Part shown: piece after piece, positions 1 through 9,641 of the stretch
Layout: every line of letters starts with the position of its first letter
Position numbering within the stretch: the first letter of the stretch is position 1
NCBI RefSeq assembly: GCF_000814905.1
Contig: NZ_JXAG01000025.1
Location: 1 to 64,000, forward strand
Length of the DNA: 64,000 bases
DNA from: Enterobacter sp. Bisph1
GTDB taxonomy: Bacteria; Pseudomonadota; Gammaproteobacteria; Enterobacterales; Enterobacteriaceae
Direction of reading: 5' to 3'
Notes under the pieces: model-generated
What the model was told of the DNA's origin: nothing
The model's database searches: none
The model's input: the letters and a program-made list of their open reading frames with translations, nothing else
Made by a program: the position numbers and the translations under genes

Positions 1-186
1 TTAAGAATCCAGTCATCTGAGTGCCCACACAGATTGTCTGATAAATTGTTAAAGAGCAGTGCCGCTGCGTTTTTTGCTGCGGCGCGGGTTGCGTATATTA
101 CGTTTTCCCGCCGTGAAGTCAACTGTTTATTTTCAGATTTCTTCACCTGACCGGCCGGTTTGTTTGCCGTTGTGCCGTGTCAGTGG
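1..186 (-). other. rRNA operon leader with boxA antiterminator
   Basis: The leader transcribed from P1/P2 includes boxA, TGCTCTTTAACA on the minus strand (47-58), the NusB/NusE loading site that makes rRNA transcription resistant to Rho. The following minus-strand segment to position 1 matches the conserved pre-16S leader (ACAATCTGTGTGGGCACTC type). The 16S gene itself starts beyond the window edge, so no rRNA gene is annotated. Confidence 0.88.
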
Positions 187-245
187 AGGCGCATTATAGG
201 GAGTTAATTCCCGCTGACAACCCCTAATTTGAAAAAAGTTTTCAA
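75..245 (-). promoter_or_regulatory. rRNA operon tandem promoters P1 and P2
   Basis: Read on the minus strand, P1 has -35 TTGTCA (215-220) and -10 TATAAT (193-198) with 16 bp between, followed by the GCGCC discriminator typical of rrn P1. An A/T-rich UP-element-like stretch lies at 221-245. P2 has -35 TTGACT (117-122) and -10 TAATAT (95-100), also 16 bp apart. Both drive transcription leftward out of the window. Position directly downstream of murI matches E. coli rrnB. Confidence 0.9.
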
Positions 246-271
246 CCGTCTCTTTTTTGCGCAAAAAGGCT

Positions 272-1123
272 CTAAAGGGCCAGTTTTTCGAGCTTTTTGA
301 AGCCGTAACGCTGCAGAACGGGCAGTAATTGCACAGTATCGGGCGTTAGCGCCATACAATAAGCAATATTCACATCACAAGATTTCGCATCCGGCGCTTC
401 ATGTTCCAGCAGCCAGGCGGTACGTCGCGCAATCGCCGCACCGGAATCCACCAGCCGCGTACCTTCCGGCAGAACCTGCAGTAACTCTTCTTGCAGCAAT
501 GGAAAGTGCGTACAGCCTAATACCACCGTATCCGGCGGCTCTTTCATGCGCAGCCACGGACCAAGAATATGGCGCAGTTCATCCAGCGATACCGCTTCGC
601 CATGCAGTTTCGCTTCCGCCAGCACCACCAGCTCCGCTGAACCCAGCATCTGAATCCGGCACTCATTCGCAAAGCGCGCGATCAACTCGTGTGTATAAGG
701 ACGCTTTACCGTACCGCGGGTTGCCAGCAGCCCCACCACACCGTTCGCGGTTAAACGCGCGGCGGGTTTGATGGCGGGTACCACGCCGACAACCGGAAAG
801 GAGAACTTGTCCCGCAGGGCGGGTAAAGAAACGGTGCTTGCGGTATTGCAGGCAATAATGGCCAGCGCGAGGGGATAATGGGCCTGAACGGCGGTAACAA
901 TCTCAACGACGCGTTCAACAATAAACTCTTCGCTTTTCTCACCATAGGGGAAAGCAACATTGTCGAAAGCGTAAATATAATGCAGATCCGGCAGGAGATG
1001 CCGGATCTCGTCATAAACGGATAACCCACCAACGCCGGAGTCAAATACCAGCACGGTGGGCCGTGCGTCAGAAGGTGTAGCTGCCAGACAAGGTGTATTC
1101 CCGTCCTGCAGTTTGGTAGCCAT
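272..1123 (-). CDS. murI: Glutamate racemase
   Basis: MurI interconverts L- and D-glutamate in the cytoplasm and supplies the D-Glu of peptidoglycan. The 283-aa product begins MATKLQDGNTPC as in E. coli. It carries the FDSGVGGLSV N-terminal motif and the two catalytic cysteines in ACNTAST and LGCTHFPLL. An upstream in-frame start would add 15 residues inside btuB, but the family start at 1121-1123 is preferred. The first 56 bp overlap the end of btuB in another frame, so the two genes are co-transcribed and probably translationally linked, and the rrn promoters follow. Identification rests on near full-length similarity recalled from E. coli. Confidence 0.96.
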   Translation of the reverse strand: MATKLQDGNTPCLAATPSDARPTVLVFDSGVGGLSVYDEIRHLLPDLHYIYAFDNVAFPYGEKSEEFIVERVVEIVTAVQAHYPLALAIIACNTASTVSLPALRDKFSFPVVGVVPAIKPAARLTANGVVGLLATRGTVKRPYTHELIARFANECRIQMLGSAELVVLAEAKLHGEAVSLDELRHILGPWLRMKEPPDTVVLGCTHFPLLQEELLQVLPEGTRLVDSGAAIARRTAWLLEHEAPDAKSCDVNIAYCMALTPDTVQLLPVLQRYGFKKLEKLAL

Positions 1124-2918
1124 ATGCTGTCTCGTACTCTTTATCGAACAGGTTGGCGATTTTACCACGAACTGTAAGATGAGAGGTCACAGGATATGAG
1201 GCAGAAATGTCGACGGTGCTATAACTTGGCAGAATACGTTGCTCAGGATTGTAGCTCGACGTGCGGTTGTCGTAGCGTTTACCGAAGTACTCCCACGCCA
1301 GATCCATATCCACGTCGAAGAGAGACCAATCAAGCTGGTATTTTGCCTGATGTTTGGCGCGGCGCGGTAGCACTTCGTTGGTCTCGTCATCACGGGGATC
1401 GATATATTGCAGGGTGACGCGATGCGAGAAGATGCCGGTGTCGACGCTACCCGTCCACTCCACGCCTTTAATCGTTGCCGCATTAATGTTGTAGTACGCA
1501 GTATCGCTGTAGGTAATGAGATTGTTGATCTCATAACGGTATGCCGAGAAACGCCAGTCCAGCGGACCCGTTAAGCCTTCCACACCCGCTTCCCACTGTT
1601 TTGACTCTTCCGGTTTCAGATTCGGGTTGGATGCAATACTAAACCGCTTCGCACCGAACTGTTGGCCCAGTGAAGGGGCAAGGAAGCCGGTGCCGTATGA
1701 AACCGTCAGGCGATAATTCTCAACGAATTGCCAGCCTGCCGCGGTTTGCCAGGTACCATGCCAGCCGAACTTATCATCTTTATCTTCACGGCCCGACGCT
1801 TCCAGCGTCACATCACCAAGCTGCTGCATTCCGTTAAGGTAAAGGCCCGAATTCTCGCGCTTATAGGCATCACGCGTCGAAGTATTAGAAGAAACCAGCC
1901 GCTCCTGTTTCCAGTCGACGCCTGCGCCTACCGAGCCATTACCGATCTCAAGATTGTTACCCCACTGAATGTAGCGCTGTTCCATATCATCCAGCGTAGT
2001 GCCATCGTTATAGCGACCATAGATGCTGCTGTAATTGTAATCTTTGCTCTTCTGATAGCTCGCCAGCAGCTGAGAAGAGTAAATGCCCTGCTTGAAGTTC
2101 AGGCCGGTATCCCAACCCTGCACAAACAGTTGACGCTCATCGGCGCTGTACGCTGCTGAGTAGGGCGCGCTGCCAAGGTCATAATCTACATTATTGCTAA
2201 AGTTATAACCGCGAAAGAAGCCGTCGAAATTATCGTTGAATTTATGCTGCAGGCTGCCCCAGAAGGTCTTGTTACGGTAGCCGTCGCGGTCGTTATCATG
2301 ATCCCACGTTGAATCAGGCTGCACGTTAAAGCCGCGCGTGCTGGTATAAGAACCCGCTGCCGTCGCCACGGTATCGCCAAAGCGCTGACGCAGCGTACCG
2401 TCATAGGTCTGGTAACCCTTCGACCCTACGCTGGCATTGATTTGTGATTTCTCATCGCCGGTCATGGTGATCACATTGACCACGCCACCAATCGCCCCTG
2501 AGCCGTAAACAGCAGAGCGCGGGCCACGAATGTATTCGACGCGTTGCACTAAAGAGAGCGGGATTTGGTTCAGTTCAGGATCGTTAGAAATCCCGGAGCG
2601 GGCAACCGGTACGCCATCAATAAGCAGCAGCAGGTGTTTCGCTTCCGTACCGCGGACATAGACCGACGCGGTTTGCCCTAATCCACCATTTTGCGCGATA
2701 TCAACACCCGGCAAGCGACGCAGAACATCGACCAGTGAGCGAGATTGCCAGCGATCGATCTCCTCACGGGTAACCACTTCCGTGGGTGCCAGGACCGTCT
2801 TAGCCGGTTGTTGAAAACGATTTGCTGTCACCACCAAATTGTCTGACGCGCTATCTTGCGCCCAGCCGGAAAAAGCCGTGACGGAGAGCGCCGCCAGCAG
2901 CGAAGTTTTTTTAATCAT
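1068..2918 (-). CDS. btuB: Vitamin B12 TonB-dependent outer membrane receptor
   Basis: BtuB is a 22-strand outer membrane barrel that binds cobalamin and imports it using TonB energy. The 616-aa protein starts MIKKTSLLAALS with a signal peptide cut near GWA|QD. A TonB box (DNLVVTA) follows, then a plug domain (roughly residues 40-150, including RGPRSAVYGSGAIGGV), and the barrel ends in the outer-membrane signature Phe (SGSYTF). A longer frame upstream runs through the riboswitch and is rejected. Expression is set by the cobalamin riboswitch upstream. The 3' end overlaps murI by 56 bp. Confidence 0.96.
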   Translation of the reverse strand: MIKKTSLLAALSVTAFSGWAQDSASDNLVVTANRFQQPAKTVLAPTEVVTREEIDRWQSRSLVDVLRRLPGVDIAQNGGLGQTASVYVRGTEAKHLLLLIDGVPVARSGISNDPELNQIPLSLVQRVEYIRGPRSAVYGSGAIGGVVNVITMTGDEKSQINASVGSKGYQTYDGTLRQRFGDTVATAAGSYTSTRGFNVQPDSTWDHDNDRDGYRNKTFWGSLQHKFNDNFDGFFRGYNFSNNVDYDLGSAPYSAAYSADERQLFVQGWDTGLNFKQGIYSSQLLASYQKSKDYNYSSIYGRYNDGTTLDDMEQRYIQWGNNLEIGNGSVGAGVDWKQERLVSSNTSTRDAYKRENSGLYLNGMQQLGDVTLEASGREDKDDKFGWHGTWQTAAGWQFVENYRLTVSYGTGFLAPSLGQQFGAKRFSIASNPNLKPEESKQWEAGVEGLTGPLDWRFSAYRYEINNLITYSDTAYYNINAATIKGVEWTGSVDTGIFSHRVTLQYIDPRDDETNEVLPRRAKHQAKYQLDWSLFDVDMDLAWEYFGKRYDNRTSSYNPEQRILPSYSTVDISASYPVTSHLTVRGKIANLFDKEYETAYGYQTAGREYTLSGSYTF

Positions 2919-2949
2919 TGTGAAGCATCCACAAAAGAGTAAGGATGCC

Positions 2950-3145
2950 GCAGGTTCCATCAATAGCACGCGATGATGTCAACCAGATGCGACGTATACC
3001 GGCAGGTCTTCGGGCTTGGAGGTACAACCAGAAAGCGACTTCCCACCCAACAGGCAGTGTCTGCTCTCTCACCTTAATCCTTACCGCTGCGCGTCAGCCC
3101 CAGATTCACACTGGATTCCCTTTTAACTCACAGGACCGGAGCAGG
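2950..3145 (-). promoter_or_regulatory. Cobalamin riboswitch (btuB leader)
   Basis: The minus-strand leader contains the conserved B12-box element (AAGACCTGCC, 3002-3011) and the GGGAATCCAGTG / GAATCTGGGGCTGACGC core (around 3090-3125) known from the E. coli btuB leader of about 240 nt. Adenosylcobalamin binding is known to repress btuB, mainly by hiding the ribosome site. This explains the 354-base gene-free stretch between btuB and trmA. Confidence 0.92.
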
Positions 3146-3272
3146 GATGCTACATTCTGTTACATATAGATGTCCAGACTGCTAAGGGACTATTTAGCAC
3201 GCATCCGGGGCTGGACATCGTCTGAGCAATGCCTACAATCCCCGCGTTATTCTTAATCACTCAGGAAGCATA

Positions 3273-4382
3273 ATGACCCCCGAACACCTGCCGACAGAAC
3301 AGTACGAAGCCCAACTGGCCGAAAAAGTCGTGCGTCTGCAATCGCTGATGACGCCTTTTTCCGCGCCGCTTCCGGAGGTGTTCCGCTCACCGGTCAGCCA
3401 TTACCGGATGCGCGCCGAGTTCCGCATCTGGCACGATGGCGACGATCTTTACCACATCATTTTTGACCAGCAGACCAAATCACGTATCCGCGTTGATAGC
3501 TTCCCGGCGGCCAGCGAACTGATTAACCAATTAATGACGGTAATCCTCGACGCGGTGCGCGGTAATAAGGCGCTGCGCCATAAGCTGTTCCAGATTGATT
3601 ATCTGAGCACACTCAGCAATCAGGCGATTGTCACCCTGCTGTACCACAAAAAGCTGGACGAAGGGTGGCAAGCAGAAGCCGCACGTCTACGCGACGCACT
3701 ACGTGCGCAAAACCTGAATGTGCAGGTCATCGGACGGGCGACGAAGACCAAAATCGAGCTGGATCAGGATTACGTCGATGAGCGTCTGCCGGTGGGCGGC
3801 CGCGAGATGATTTACCGCCAGGTCGAAAACAGTTTTACCCAGCCTAACGCAGCAATGAATATTCAAATGCTGGAGTGGGCACTGGATGTTACGCGTGATT
3901 CGACAGGCGATCTGCTGGAGCTCTATTGCGGCAACGGCAACTTCTCTTTGGCGCTGGCGCGCAATTTCGACCGCGTGCTGGCAACGGAAATCGCCAAACC
4001 GTCCGTCGCGGCGGCGCAATATAATATTGCCGCCAACCACATTGATAACGTGCAGATTATTCGTATGTCCGCCGAAGAGTTTACCCAGGCGATGAACGGC
4101 GTGCGCGCGTTCAACCGTTTGCAGGGCATCGATCTGCAGAGCTATCAGTGTGAGACAATTTTTGTCGATCCGCCGCGCAGCGGTCTGGATGCCGAAACCG
4201 AGAAGATGGTGCAGGCGTATCCGCGTATTCTCTATATCTCCTGCAACCCGGAAACATTGTGCAAGAATCTGGAAACGCTGAGCCAGACGCACGATATTTC
4301 ACGTCTGGCGCTATTCGATCAGTTCCCGTATACGCACCATATGGAGTGCGGCGTACTGCTTACGCGTAAGAAAGAGGCTTGA
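3273..4382 (+). CDS. trmA: tRNA (uracil-54-C5)-methyltransferase
   Basis: TrmA makes ribothymidine at position 54 in the T-loop of tRNA (and methylates tmRNA) using S-adenosylmethionine. The 369-aa protein starts [14 protein letters not shown] like the E. coli enzyme (366 aa). The SAM-binding motif [13 protein letters not shown] lies near residue 215, [10 protein letters not shown] near 297, and the catalytic nucleophile Cys lies in YISCNPETL. There is no TRAM domain, as expected for TrmA rather than RlmC or RlmD. It is divergent from btuB and convergent with yijD, with a terminator hairpin just after the stop. Confidence 0.96.
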   Translation: MTPEHLPTEQYEAQLAEKVVRLQSLMTPFSAPLPEVFRSPVSHYRMRAEFRIWHDGDDLYHIIFDQQTKSRIRVDSFPAASELINQLMTVILDAVRGNKALRHKLFQIDYLSTLSNQAIVTLLYHKKLDEGWQAEAARLRDALRAQNLNVQVIGRATKTKIELDQDYVDERLPVGGREMIYRQVENSFTQPNAAMNIQMLEWALDVTRDSTGDLLELYCGNGNFSLALARNFDRVLATEIAKPSVAAAQYNIAANHIDNVQIIRMSAEEFTQAMNGVRAFNRLQGIDLQSYQCETIFVDPPRSGLDAETEKMVQAYPRILYISCNPETLCKNLETLSQTHDISRLALFDQFPYTHHMECGVLLTRKKEA

Positions 4383-4393
4383 TGTAGAAGGGA

Positions 4394-4430
4394 TAAAGCC
4401 CTTTCCCGCCGGGAAGAGGGCTTTATTTTT
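4394..4430 (+). terminator. Terminator after trmA
   Basis: GC-rich hairpin with arms AAAGCCCT and AGGGCTTT plus an inner TCCC/GGGA pair, followed by ATTTTTATT. It sits directly between the trmA and yijD stop codons and touches the yijD stop. Confidence 0.85.
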
Positions 4431-4788
4431 ATTCAGACGCTTCGTGCTTGTGCCCGCGCAAGCGAAAACCAATCCAGAAAACCAGTACCACCGACAATAC
4501 GGCGGGCAGGAAATTAGAGCCGATAGCGGGATACTCCGCACGAACGACAGTGCTGTAGAGCAAGACGCCGAGGATAAAACAGGCGGCGGCAAGGCCCGGC
4601 AGGCCAACCGGCATGGTGCGGTTTTGATAGCGCTGATGCAGACAGTAAACCGTCAGCACCAGCGAGATAATCGGGAATAGTGAAAACGGTACAATCGAGC
4701 TAAACACGGCGGCGAACGTACCGTTAATCGATAAGCCGGCGATCAGCGCCAGCAACAACGTGCCTTTATCTTGTCCAGACTGTTTCAT
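4429..4788 (-). CDS. yijD: Inner membrane protein YijD
   Basis: This 119-aa hydrophobic protein matches YijD in length and sequence; the molecular function of the family is not established. Three to four membrane segments are visible (about residues 10-30, 33-48, 62-80, 88-106), with a basic tail ([12 protein letters not shown]). It follows fabR with 3 bp between the genes, so it is almost certainly in the same operon as the unsaturated-fatty-acid repressor. A link to membrane lipid composition is inference only. Confidence 0.9.
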   Translation of the reverse strand: MKQSGQDKGTLLLALIAGLSINGTFAAVFSSIVPFSLFPIISLVLTVYCLHQRYQNRTMPVGLPGLAAACFILGVLLYSTVVRAEYPAIGSNFLPAVLSVVLVFWIGFRLRGHKHEASE

Positions 4789-4791
4789 TAC

Positions 4792-5436
4792 TCATCCTTC
4801 ACTCGTCGGTTGATGCGCCAGTTTTTCCTGTTCACGGCGATACCAGTAATACGCGCCTTTTGAAATCATGCGCAGCTGTAGTACCAGTCGCTCTTCTAAC
4901 TGCCTGCGTTGTTCCGCCCCCACATCCAGCGCTTCCGCACCGGCGTTAAAGACAATCGTCACCATCGCTTCAGCTTGTGCCTCGGTGAATGCGCGCGGCA
5001 TATGGTTTTCGAGTTCGAGGTAGTCGGCAAGTTCCGCAATAAAATGCTGGATTTCGCGCGCTACCGCCGCACGAAACGCAGCGGACGTACCGGAGCGTTC
5101 CCGCAGCAGCAGCTGAAAAGCATTGGGGTTATTGCCGATAAATTCCATAAACGTGGAAACCGATGTGCGGATCACGCTGCCGCCTTTGGCAATACGCTGA
5201 CGCGCCTGACGCATCAACTGACGCAGCATCAGCCCGCTTTCGTCTACCATAGTCAAACCTAGCTCATCTACGTCGCGGAAATGACGATAAAAAGACGTTG
5301 GCGCAATACCCGCTTCGCGCGCGACTTCCCGCAGGCTCAGGCTTGCGAAACTGCGCTCCGCGCTCAGTTGGCTAAACGCGGCTTCTATCAGCGAACGTCG
5401 GGTTCTCTCTTTTTGTTGCGCTCTTACACCCATCAC
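4792..5436 (-). CDS. fabR: TetR-family fatty-acid regulator FabR
   Basis: FabR is known to bind upstream of fabA and fabB and, with acyl-ACP or acyl-CoA, to repress unsaturated fatty acid synthesis. The 214-aa protein has the TetR helix-turn-helix at residues about 12-58 ([19 protein letters not shown]) and a helical ligand-binding domain behind it. It could start one Met later (MGVRAQ). It is divergent from sthA, with about 200 bp of shared upstream DNA, and leads the fabR-yijD operon. Confidence 0.95.
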   Translation of the reverse strand: MMGVRAQQKERTRRSLIEAAFSQLSAERSFASLSLREVAREAGIAPTSFYRHFRDVDELGLTMVDESGLMLRQLMRQARQRIAKGGSVIRTSVSTFMEFIGNNPNAFQLLLRERSGTSAAFRAAVAREIQHFIAELADYLELENHMPRAFTEAQAEAMVTIVFNAGAEALDVGAEQRRQLEERLVLQLRMISKGAYYWYRREQEKLAHQPTSEG

Positions 5437-5633
5437 GATGTTATAAATCCTTGCAGGGGCCCGCTGGCACTATACCAGAGAATAAATCCAATCCGATTGT
5501 ACTGGATTGTGACTGATTGTTTACGCGCAGTTTGTTCTTTTTCAGTGGAAAAAAGCATAACGTTAATTGGGTTACTGCCGCTTTAATGTTAGTATTATGT
5601 TGCTTTTATGTATAAGAACAGGTAAGCCTTACC

Positions 5634-7034
5634 ATGCCACATTCCTACGATTATGATGCAATAGTAATAGGCTCCGGTCCCGGCGGCGAAGGCGCTGCAA
5701 TGGGGCTGGTTAAACAAGGAGCACGGGTAGCGGTTATTGAGCGTTACCATAACGTCGGCGGCGGCTGTACGCACTGGGGCACTATTCCCTCAAAAGCGTT
5801 GCGCCACGCAGTAAGCCGCATTATCGAATTCAACCAAAACCCGCTCTACAGTGACCACACCCGCCTTCTTCGCTCCTCTTTCGCCGATATCCTGAACCAT
5901 GCTGAAAGCGTAATTAATCAGCAAACGCGCATGCGTCAGGGTTTTTATGAGCGTAACCGCTGCGAAATTCTCGAAGGCAGCGCGCATTTTATTGATGATC
6001 ACACCCTGGCGCTGGAGTGCCACGACGGCACTGTTGAAACCCTCACCGCTGAAAAATTTGTTATCGCTTGCGGCTCGCGGCCCTACCGCCCGACGGATGT
6101 CGATTTTTCTCATCCGCGCGTCTACGACAGCGACTCGATCCTCGATATGCACCATGAACCTCGCCATGTGATCATTTACGGCGCAGGGGTGATCGGCTGC
6201 GAATATGCATCGATCTTCCGCGGTATGAACGTCAAAGTGGATCTGATTAACACCCGCGATCGGCTGCTGGCGTTTCTCGATCAGGAGATGTCGGACTCCC
6301 TCTCGTATCACTTCTGGAATAGCGGCGTCGTCATTCGCCACAACGAAGAGTATGAGCGCATTGAGCCGCTGGACGACGGGGTGATTATGCACCTGAAATC
6401 CGGCAAAAAACTGAAAGCGGATTGTCTGCTTTACGCCAATGGTCGTACCGGGAATACCGATAGCCTGCAGTTGGCGAATATTGGTCTGGAAGCCGATGGT
6501 CGTGGGCAGTTGAAGGTCAACAGCATGTATCAGACCGCCTTGCCGCACGTCTATGCGGTGGGCGATGTGATTGGTTACCCGAGCCTGGCGTCTGCCGCTT
6601 ACGATCAGGGCCGTATTGCCGCACAGGCAATGATCAAAGGCGAAGCCACCGCGCATCTGATTGAGGATATCCCGACCGGGATTTATACCATTCCCGAGAT
6701 CAGTTCCGTCGGCAAAACGGAGCAGCAGCTCACCGCCATGAAAGTGCCGTATGAAGTGGGCCGCGCGCAGTTTAAACATCTGGCGCGCGCGCAGATTGTT
6801 GGCATGAATGTCGGGACGCTGAAAATCCTGTTTCACCGCGAAACGAAAGAGATTTTGGGGATCCACTGCTTTGGTGAGCGCGCGGCCGAAATTATTCATA
6901 TCGGCCAGGCGATTATGGAGCAGAAAGGCGGCGGTAACACCATTGAGTACTTTGTTAACACCACCTTTAACTACCCGACGATGGCGGAAGCCTATCGGGT
7001 AGCGGCGCTGAACGGCTTAAACCGCCTGTTTTAA
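5634..7034 (+). CDS. sthA: Soluble pyridine nucleotide transhydrogenase
   Basis: SthA (UdhA) is an energy-independent FAD enzyme that transfers hydride between NADPH and NAD+, mainly draining excess NADPH. The 466-aa product has the FAD Rossmann motif [10 protein letters not shown] near residue 13 and a second nucleotide-binding [12 protein letters not shown] near 184. The flavoprotein disulfide motif is degenerate ([15 protein letters not shown], one Cys only), which separates it from lipoamide dehydrogenase and glutathione reductase. Length equals the E. coli enzyme. Its last 18 bp overlap the end of convergent oxyR. Confidence 0.96.
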   Translation: MPHSYDYDAIVIGSGPGGEGAAMGLVKQGARVAVIERYHNVGGGCTHWGTIPSKALRHAVSRIIEFNQNPLYSDHTRLLRSSFADILNHAESVINQQTRMRQGFYERNRCEILEGSAHFIDDHTLALECHDGTVETLTAEKFVIACGSRPYRPTDVDFSHPRVYDSDSILDMHHEPRHVIIYGAGVIGCEYASIFRGMNVKVDLINTRDRLLAFLDQEMSDSLSYHFWNSGVVIRHNEEYERIEPLDDGVIMHLKSGKKLKADCLLYANGRTGNTDSLQLANIGLEADGRGQLKVNSMYQTALPHVYAVGDVIGYPSLASAAYDQGRIAAQAMIKGEATAHLIEDIPTGIYTIPEISSVGKTEQQLTAMKVPYEVGRAQFKHLARAQIVGMNVGTLKILFHRETKEILGIHCFGERAAEIIHIGQAIMEQKGGGNTIEYFVNTTFNYPTMAEAYRVAALNGLNRLF

Positions 7035-7934
7035 CGCCGTGTCGAAATGGCCATCCATCGCACCGCGGATGGCCTCAGCCAGCTGCTCATAGCGGCTGCG
7101 CAGCGGCGAACCCGGACGATACACCAGCCCAACCGTACGTTTCGGCTCAGGCTTAATGCACGGCAGATAAACCACCCCATCACGTTTACGTTCACGCGGT
7201 ACGGCAAGGGCAGGCAACAAGGTTATGCCGCTGCCGGCAGCGACCATATTGCGCAGCGTTTCCAGGCTGGTTGCGCGAAAGTGGGTATCTTCATCCGCGC
7301 CCGCTTCGAAGCAGAAGCCCATCGCCTGATCGCGCAGACAGTGCCCATCTTCCAGCATCAGCAGTTTTTCACCCGCCAGATCGCCCATCGGCACGCAATC
7401 GCGATTCGCCCACGGATGGTCTTCATAAATCGCCAGCATCATCGGCTCATCGAACAGCGGCACTTCAATAAACGCTTCGCTCTCTTTTACCAGCGCCAGG
7501 ATCGCACAGTCGAGCTTGCCGCTATCCAGCTGCGCCAGTAATTGATGCGTCTGCGCTTCATGCAGATACATTTCCAGTTTCGGGAAAGTCTGGTGCAGCA
7601 GCGGAATGATTTGCGGTAACAGGTAAGGTCCGACGGTGGGGATCAGGCCAATATGCAGCGGGCCGGACATTGTCTCCCCCTGCTGGCTTGCCATTTCTTT
7701 CAGCACTTTGACCTCGCGCAGCACGGTGCGCGCCTGGTCCACCAGCAAAAGACCCGCCTGGGTGAACAACACTTTGCGGCTGGTACGCTCCAGCAGCATC
7801 ACGCCAAGTTCGTCTTCCAGTTTGCGGATTTGCCCGCTCAGTGTGGGCTGGCTGACATGGCAAGAGTCGGCTGCACGGCGAAAATGGCGATGTTCGGCTA
7901 ACGCCACCAGGTACTCAAGATCACGAATATTCAT
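7017..7934 (-). CDS. oxyR: Peroxide-sensing LysR-family regulator OxyR
   Basis: OxyR senses hydrogen peroxide by forming a disulfide and activates peroxide-defence genes and OxyS. The 305-aa protein starts [15 protein letters not shown]. It has an N-terminal winged HTH (residues 1-60) and a periplasmic-binding-protein-like sensor domain with both redox cysteines, Cys199 and Cys208 ([11 protein letters not shown]). The in-frame upstream Met adds 15 residues and is rejected. oxyR is divergent from oxyS, so the shared operator controls both, and it overlaps sthA tail to tail by 18 bp. Confidence 0.97.
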   Translation of the reverse strand: MNIRDLEYLVALAEHRHFRRAADSCHVSQPTLSGQIRKLEDELGVMLLERTSRKVLFTQAGLLLVDQARTVLREVKVLKEMASQQGETMSGPLHIGLIPTVGPYLLPQIIPLLHQTFPKLEMYLHEAQTHQLLAQLDSGKLDCAILALVKESEAFIEVPLFDEPMMLAIYEDHPWANRDCVPMGDLAGEKLLMLEDGHCLRDQAMGFCFEAGADEDTHFRATSLETLRNMVAAGSGITLLPALAVPRERKRDGVVYLPCIKPEPKRTVGLVYRPGSPLRSRYEQLAEAIRGAMDGHFDTALKQAV

Positions 7935-7944
7935 TATCCATCCT

Positions 7945-8010
7945 CCGTCGCCACGATAGTTCATGGCGATAGATAGCATAGCAACGAACGATTATCCCTA
8001 TCAAGCGTTC
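7945..8010. promoter_or_regulatory. oxyR/oxyS intergenic OxyR operator
   Basis: The gap between oxyR and OxyS contains several ATAG/CTAT elements (GATAGTT near 7955, CGATAGATAGCATAG near 7968-7982, CCCTAT near 7997-8002). This fits the spaced ATAGnT-type repeats of OxyR sites. Exact half-site assignment is inference. The OxyS -10 region (TTTAATAA, 8013-8020) lies immediately right of it. Confidence 0.6.
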
Positions 8011-8029
8011 TGTTTAATAATTAACAACA

Positions 8030-8140
8030 GAAACGTAGCGGTGCCTCATTTTACCCTTGATGAGTCAACCAAACCTCTGTTTCTCTCTGAACAACTAAAG
8101 CCAACGTGAACGTTTAGCGGACCTGACAGTCCGCTTTTTT
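8030..8140 (+). ncRNA. oxyS: OxyS small regulatory RNA
   Basis: OxyS is the peroxide-induced Hfq-binding sRNA that represses targets such as fhlA, known from E. coli (about 110 nt). Here it starts GAAACGTAGCGGTGCCTC, closes its first stem with GTTTC (8079-8083), and keeps ACAACTAAAGCCAACGTGAAC almost unchanged. It ends in the hairpin GCGGACCTGACAGTCCGC (8117-8134) plus a run of eight T. The middle segment (about 8046-8092) differs from E. coli. It is divergent from oxyR. Confidence 0.92.
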
Positions 8141-8146
8141 TTGCGT

Positions 8147-8172
8147 AAAAAAGCCCGGCATATTGCCAGGCT
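8147..8172 (-). terminator. Terminator after argH
   Basis: On the minus strand AGCCTGGCA-ATA-TGCCGGGCT is followed by TTTTTT. It lies between the argH stop and the OxyS terminator. Confidence 0.85.
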
Positions 8173-8195
8173 CAAAATACCTAATAGCGAAGTTT

Positions 8196-9569
8196 TTACA
8201 CCAGCCGCGCCTTCGCATCCGCAATGGCCTGCGCTACCTGAACCGGCGAGACGCCGCCTTTTGCCGCACGTTTATCCAGGCAGGATTGCAGGGACAGGAT
8301 CGGATAGACATCCTCGCCAATGACAGCGCTGAATTTTTGCAGATCGGCAAGGGCCAGCCCTTCAAGCGGTTTACCCTGATTAATCGCCTCAACCACCGCT
8401 TCACCGACAATATGGTGCGCTTCGCGAAACGGCACGCCTTTTGCCACCAGGTAATCCGCCAGTTCAGTGGCATTCGCATAACCCTGCTGCGCCGCTTCCT
8501 GACAGCGCGGGCGTTTCACCTGAATACCATCCAGCACCAGCGCCGCCATATGCAGGCAATCAAGCCAGGTATCGAGGGCATCGAACAGCCCTTCTTTGTC
8601 TTCCTGCATATCTTTGTTATACGCCAGCGGCAGGCCTTTTAGGGTCATCATCATGCCGGTCAATGCACCCTGTACACGGCCGCATTTACCGCGGATCAGC
8701 TCCAGCGCATCCGGGTTTTTCTTTTGCGGCATCAGGGAGGAGCCGGAGGTTACGCGATCGGACAGCTCAACAAACGCGGCTTCACCGGAGTTAAAGAAGA
8801 TCAGGTCTTCGGCAAAGCGCGACAGATGCACCATCCCAATCGACGCATCAGAGAGCAGTTCCAGCACGTGATCGCGATCGGAAACGCTGTCGAGGCTGTT
8901 ACGGGTTGCCGACGCAAAACCCAGCCAGCCCGCCAGCTGTTCGCGATCGATTTCATAAGCGGTACCCGCCAGCGCGCCGCTGCCCAGCGGGCTAACGTCG
9001 AGGCGCTTCAGCGTATCCTGTAAGCGGCTCTCATCGCGGGCCAGCATTTCGACATAGGCCAGCGACCAGTGAGCAAACGTTACCGGCTGCGCGCGCTGCA
9101 AATGCGTGTAGCCAGGCATTACCGCGTCCTGATTATTCTGCGCGGTTTCCACCAGCGCGCTTTGTAACTGGCGGGTCGCCAGCAGCAGTTCGCCGATCGT
9201 CTCTTTGCACCATAGCTTCAGGTCCGTGGCAACCTGGTCGTTACGGCTGCGTCCGGTGTGCAGTTTTTTGCCCAGTTGCCCGACTTTGGCAATCAGCTTG
9301 CCTTCTACCCAGCTGTGAATATCTTCGGCGTCGCTTTGCAGGATCTCTTGCGGATTGAGGCGCACCTCATCCAGCAGAATCGTCAGCGCTTCCTCAAGCT
9401 GCTGTTGCTCCGCCTGAGTCAGAACGCCAACGGTCACCAGCGCTTTCGACCAGGCCACAGAGCCAACGATATCCTGCTCCGCCAGGCGATAGTCAAAGCG
9501 CAAAGAGTCGTTGAACTGTTTGAACCGTTGATCCGCCGCCTGAGTAAAACGCCCGCCCCAAAGTGCCAT
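8196..9569 (-). CDS. argH: Argininosuccinate lyase
   Basis: ArgH splits argininosuccinate into arginine and fumarate, the last step of arginine synthesis. It is a cytoplasmic tetramer of the fumarase/aspartase superfamily. The 457-aa protein matches E. coli in length. The family signature [13 protein letters not shown] carries the catalytic Ser loop (about residue 280), and [17 protein letters not shown] carries the conserved His. It is the last gene of argCBH, 72 bp after argB, and has its own terminator. Confidence 0.97.
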   Translation of the reverse strand: MALWGGRFTQAADQRFKQFNDSLRFDYRLAEQDIVGSVAWSKALVTVGVLTQAEQQQLEEALTILLDEVRLNPQEILQSDAEDIHSWVEGKLIAKVGQLGKKLHTGRSRNDQVATDLKLWCKETIGELLLATRQLQSALVETAQNNQDAVMPGYTHLQRAQPVTFAHWSLAYVEMLARDESRLQDTLKRLDVSPLGSGALAGTAYEIDREQLAGWLGFASATRNSLDSVSDRDHVLELLSDASIGMVHLSRFAEDLIFFNSGEAAFVELSDRVTSGSSLMPQKKNPDALELIRGKCGRVQGALTGMMMTLKGLPLAYNKDMQEDKEGLFDALDTWLDCLHMAALVLDGIQVKRPRCQEAAQQGYANATELADYLVAKGVPFREAHHIVGEAVVEAINQGKPLEGLALADLQKFSAVIGEDVYPILSLQSCLDKRAAKGGVSPVQVAQAIADAKARLV

Positions 9570-9641
9570 AGTGTGCTTCCTTCTTTTTATCCGTTCTGCC
9601 GAAGGGCGCCGCGCCGCTCCGAACTGAAAATAGTGATGTTG

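Noticed and set aside
1-60. 16S rRNA gene at the left edge
   Set aside because: The bases match the pre-16S leader with boxA, not mature 16S sequence; the gene lies outside the window.
5489-5509. Inverted repeat CAATCC...GGATTG in the fabR-sthA gap as a FabR operator
   Set aside because: It does not resemble the FabR palindrome known from fabA and fabB, and a 6-bp arm is easily found by chance.
5790-6899. 369-codon open frame on the minus strand inside sthA
   Set aside because: Complete overlap with a full-length conserved sthA, no family motifs, and of the kind produced by GC-rich codon bias. The same applies to long antisense frames inside hslU (30116-31057), rhaA (60275-61180), trmA (3699-4292) and pfkA (43479-44375).
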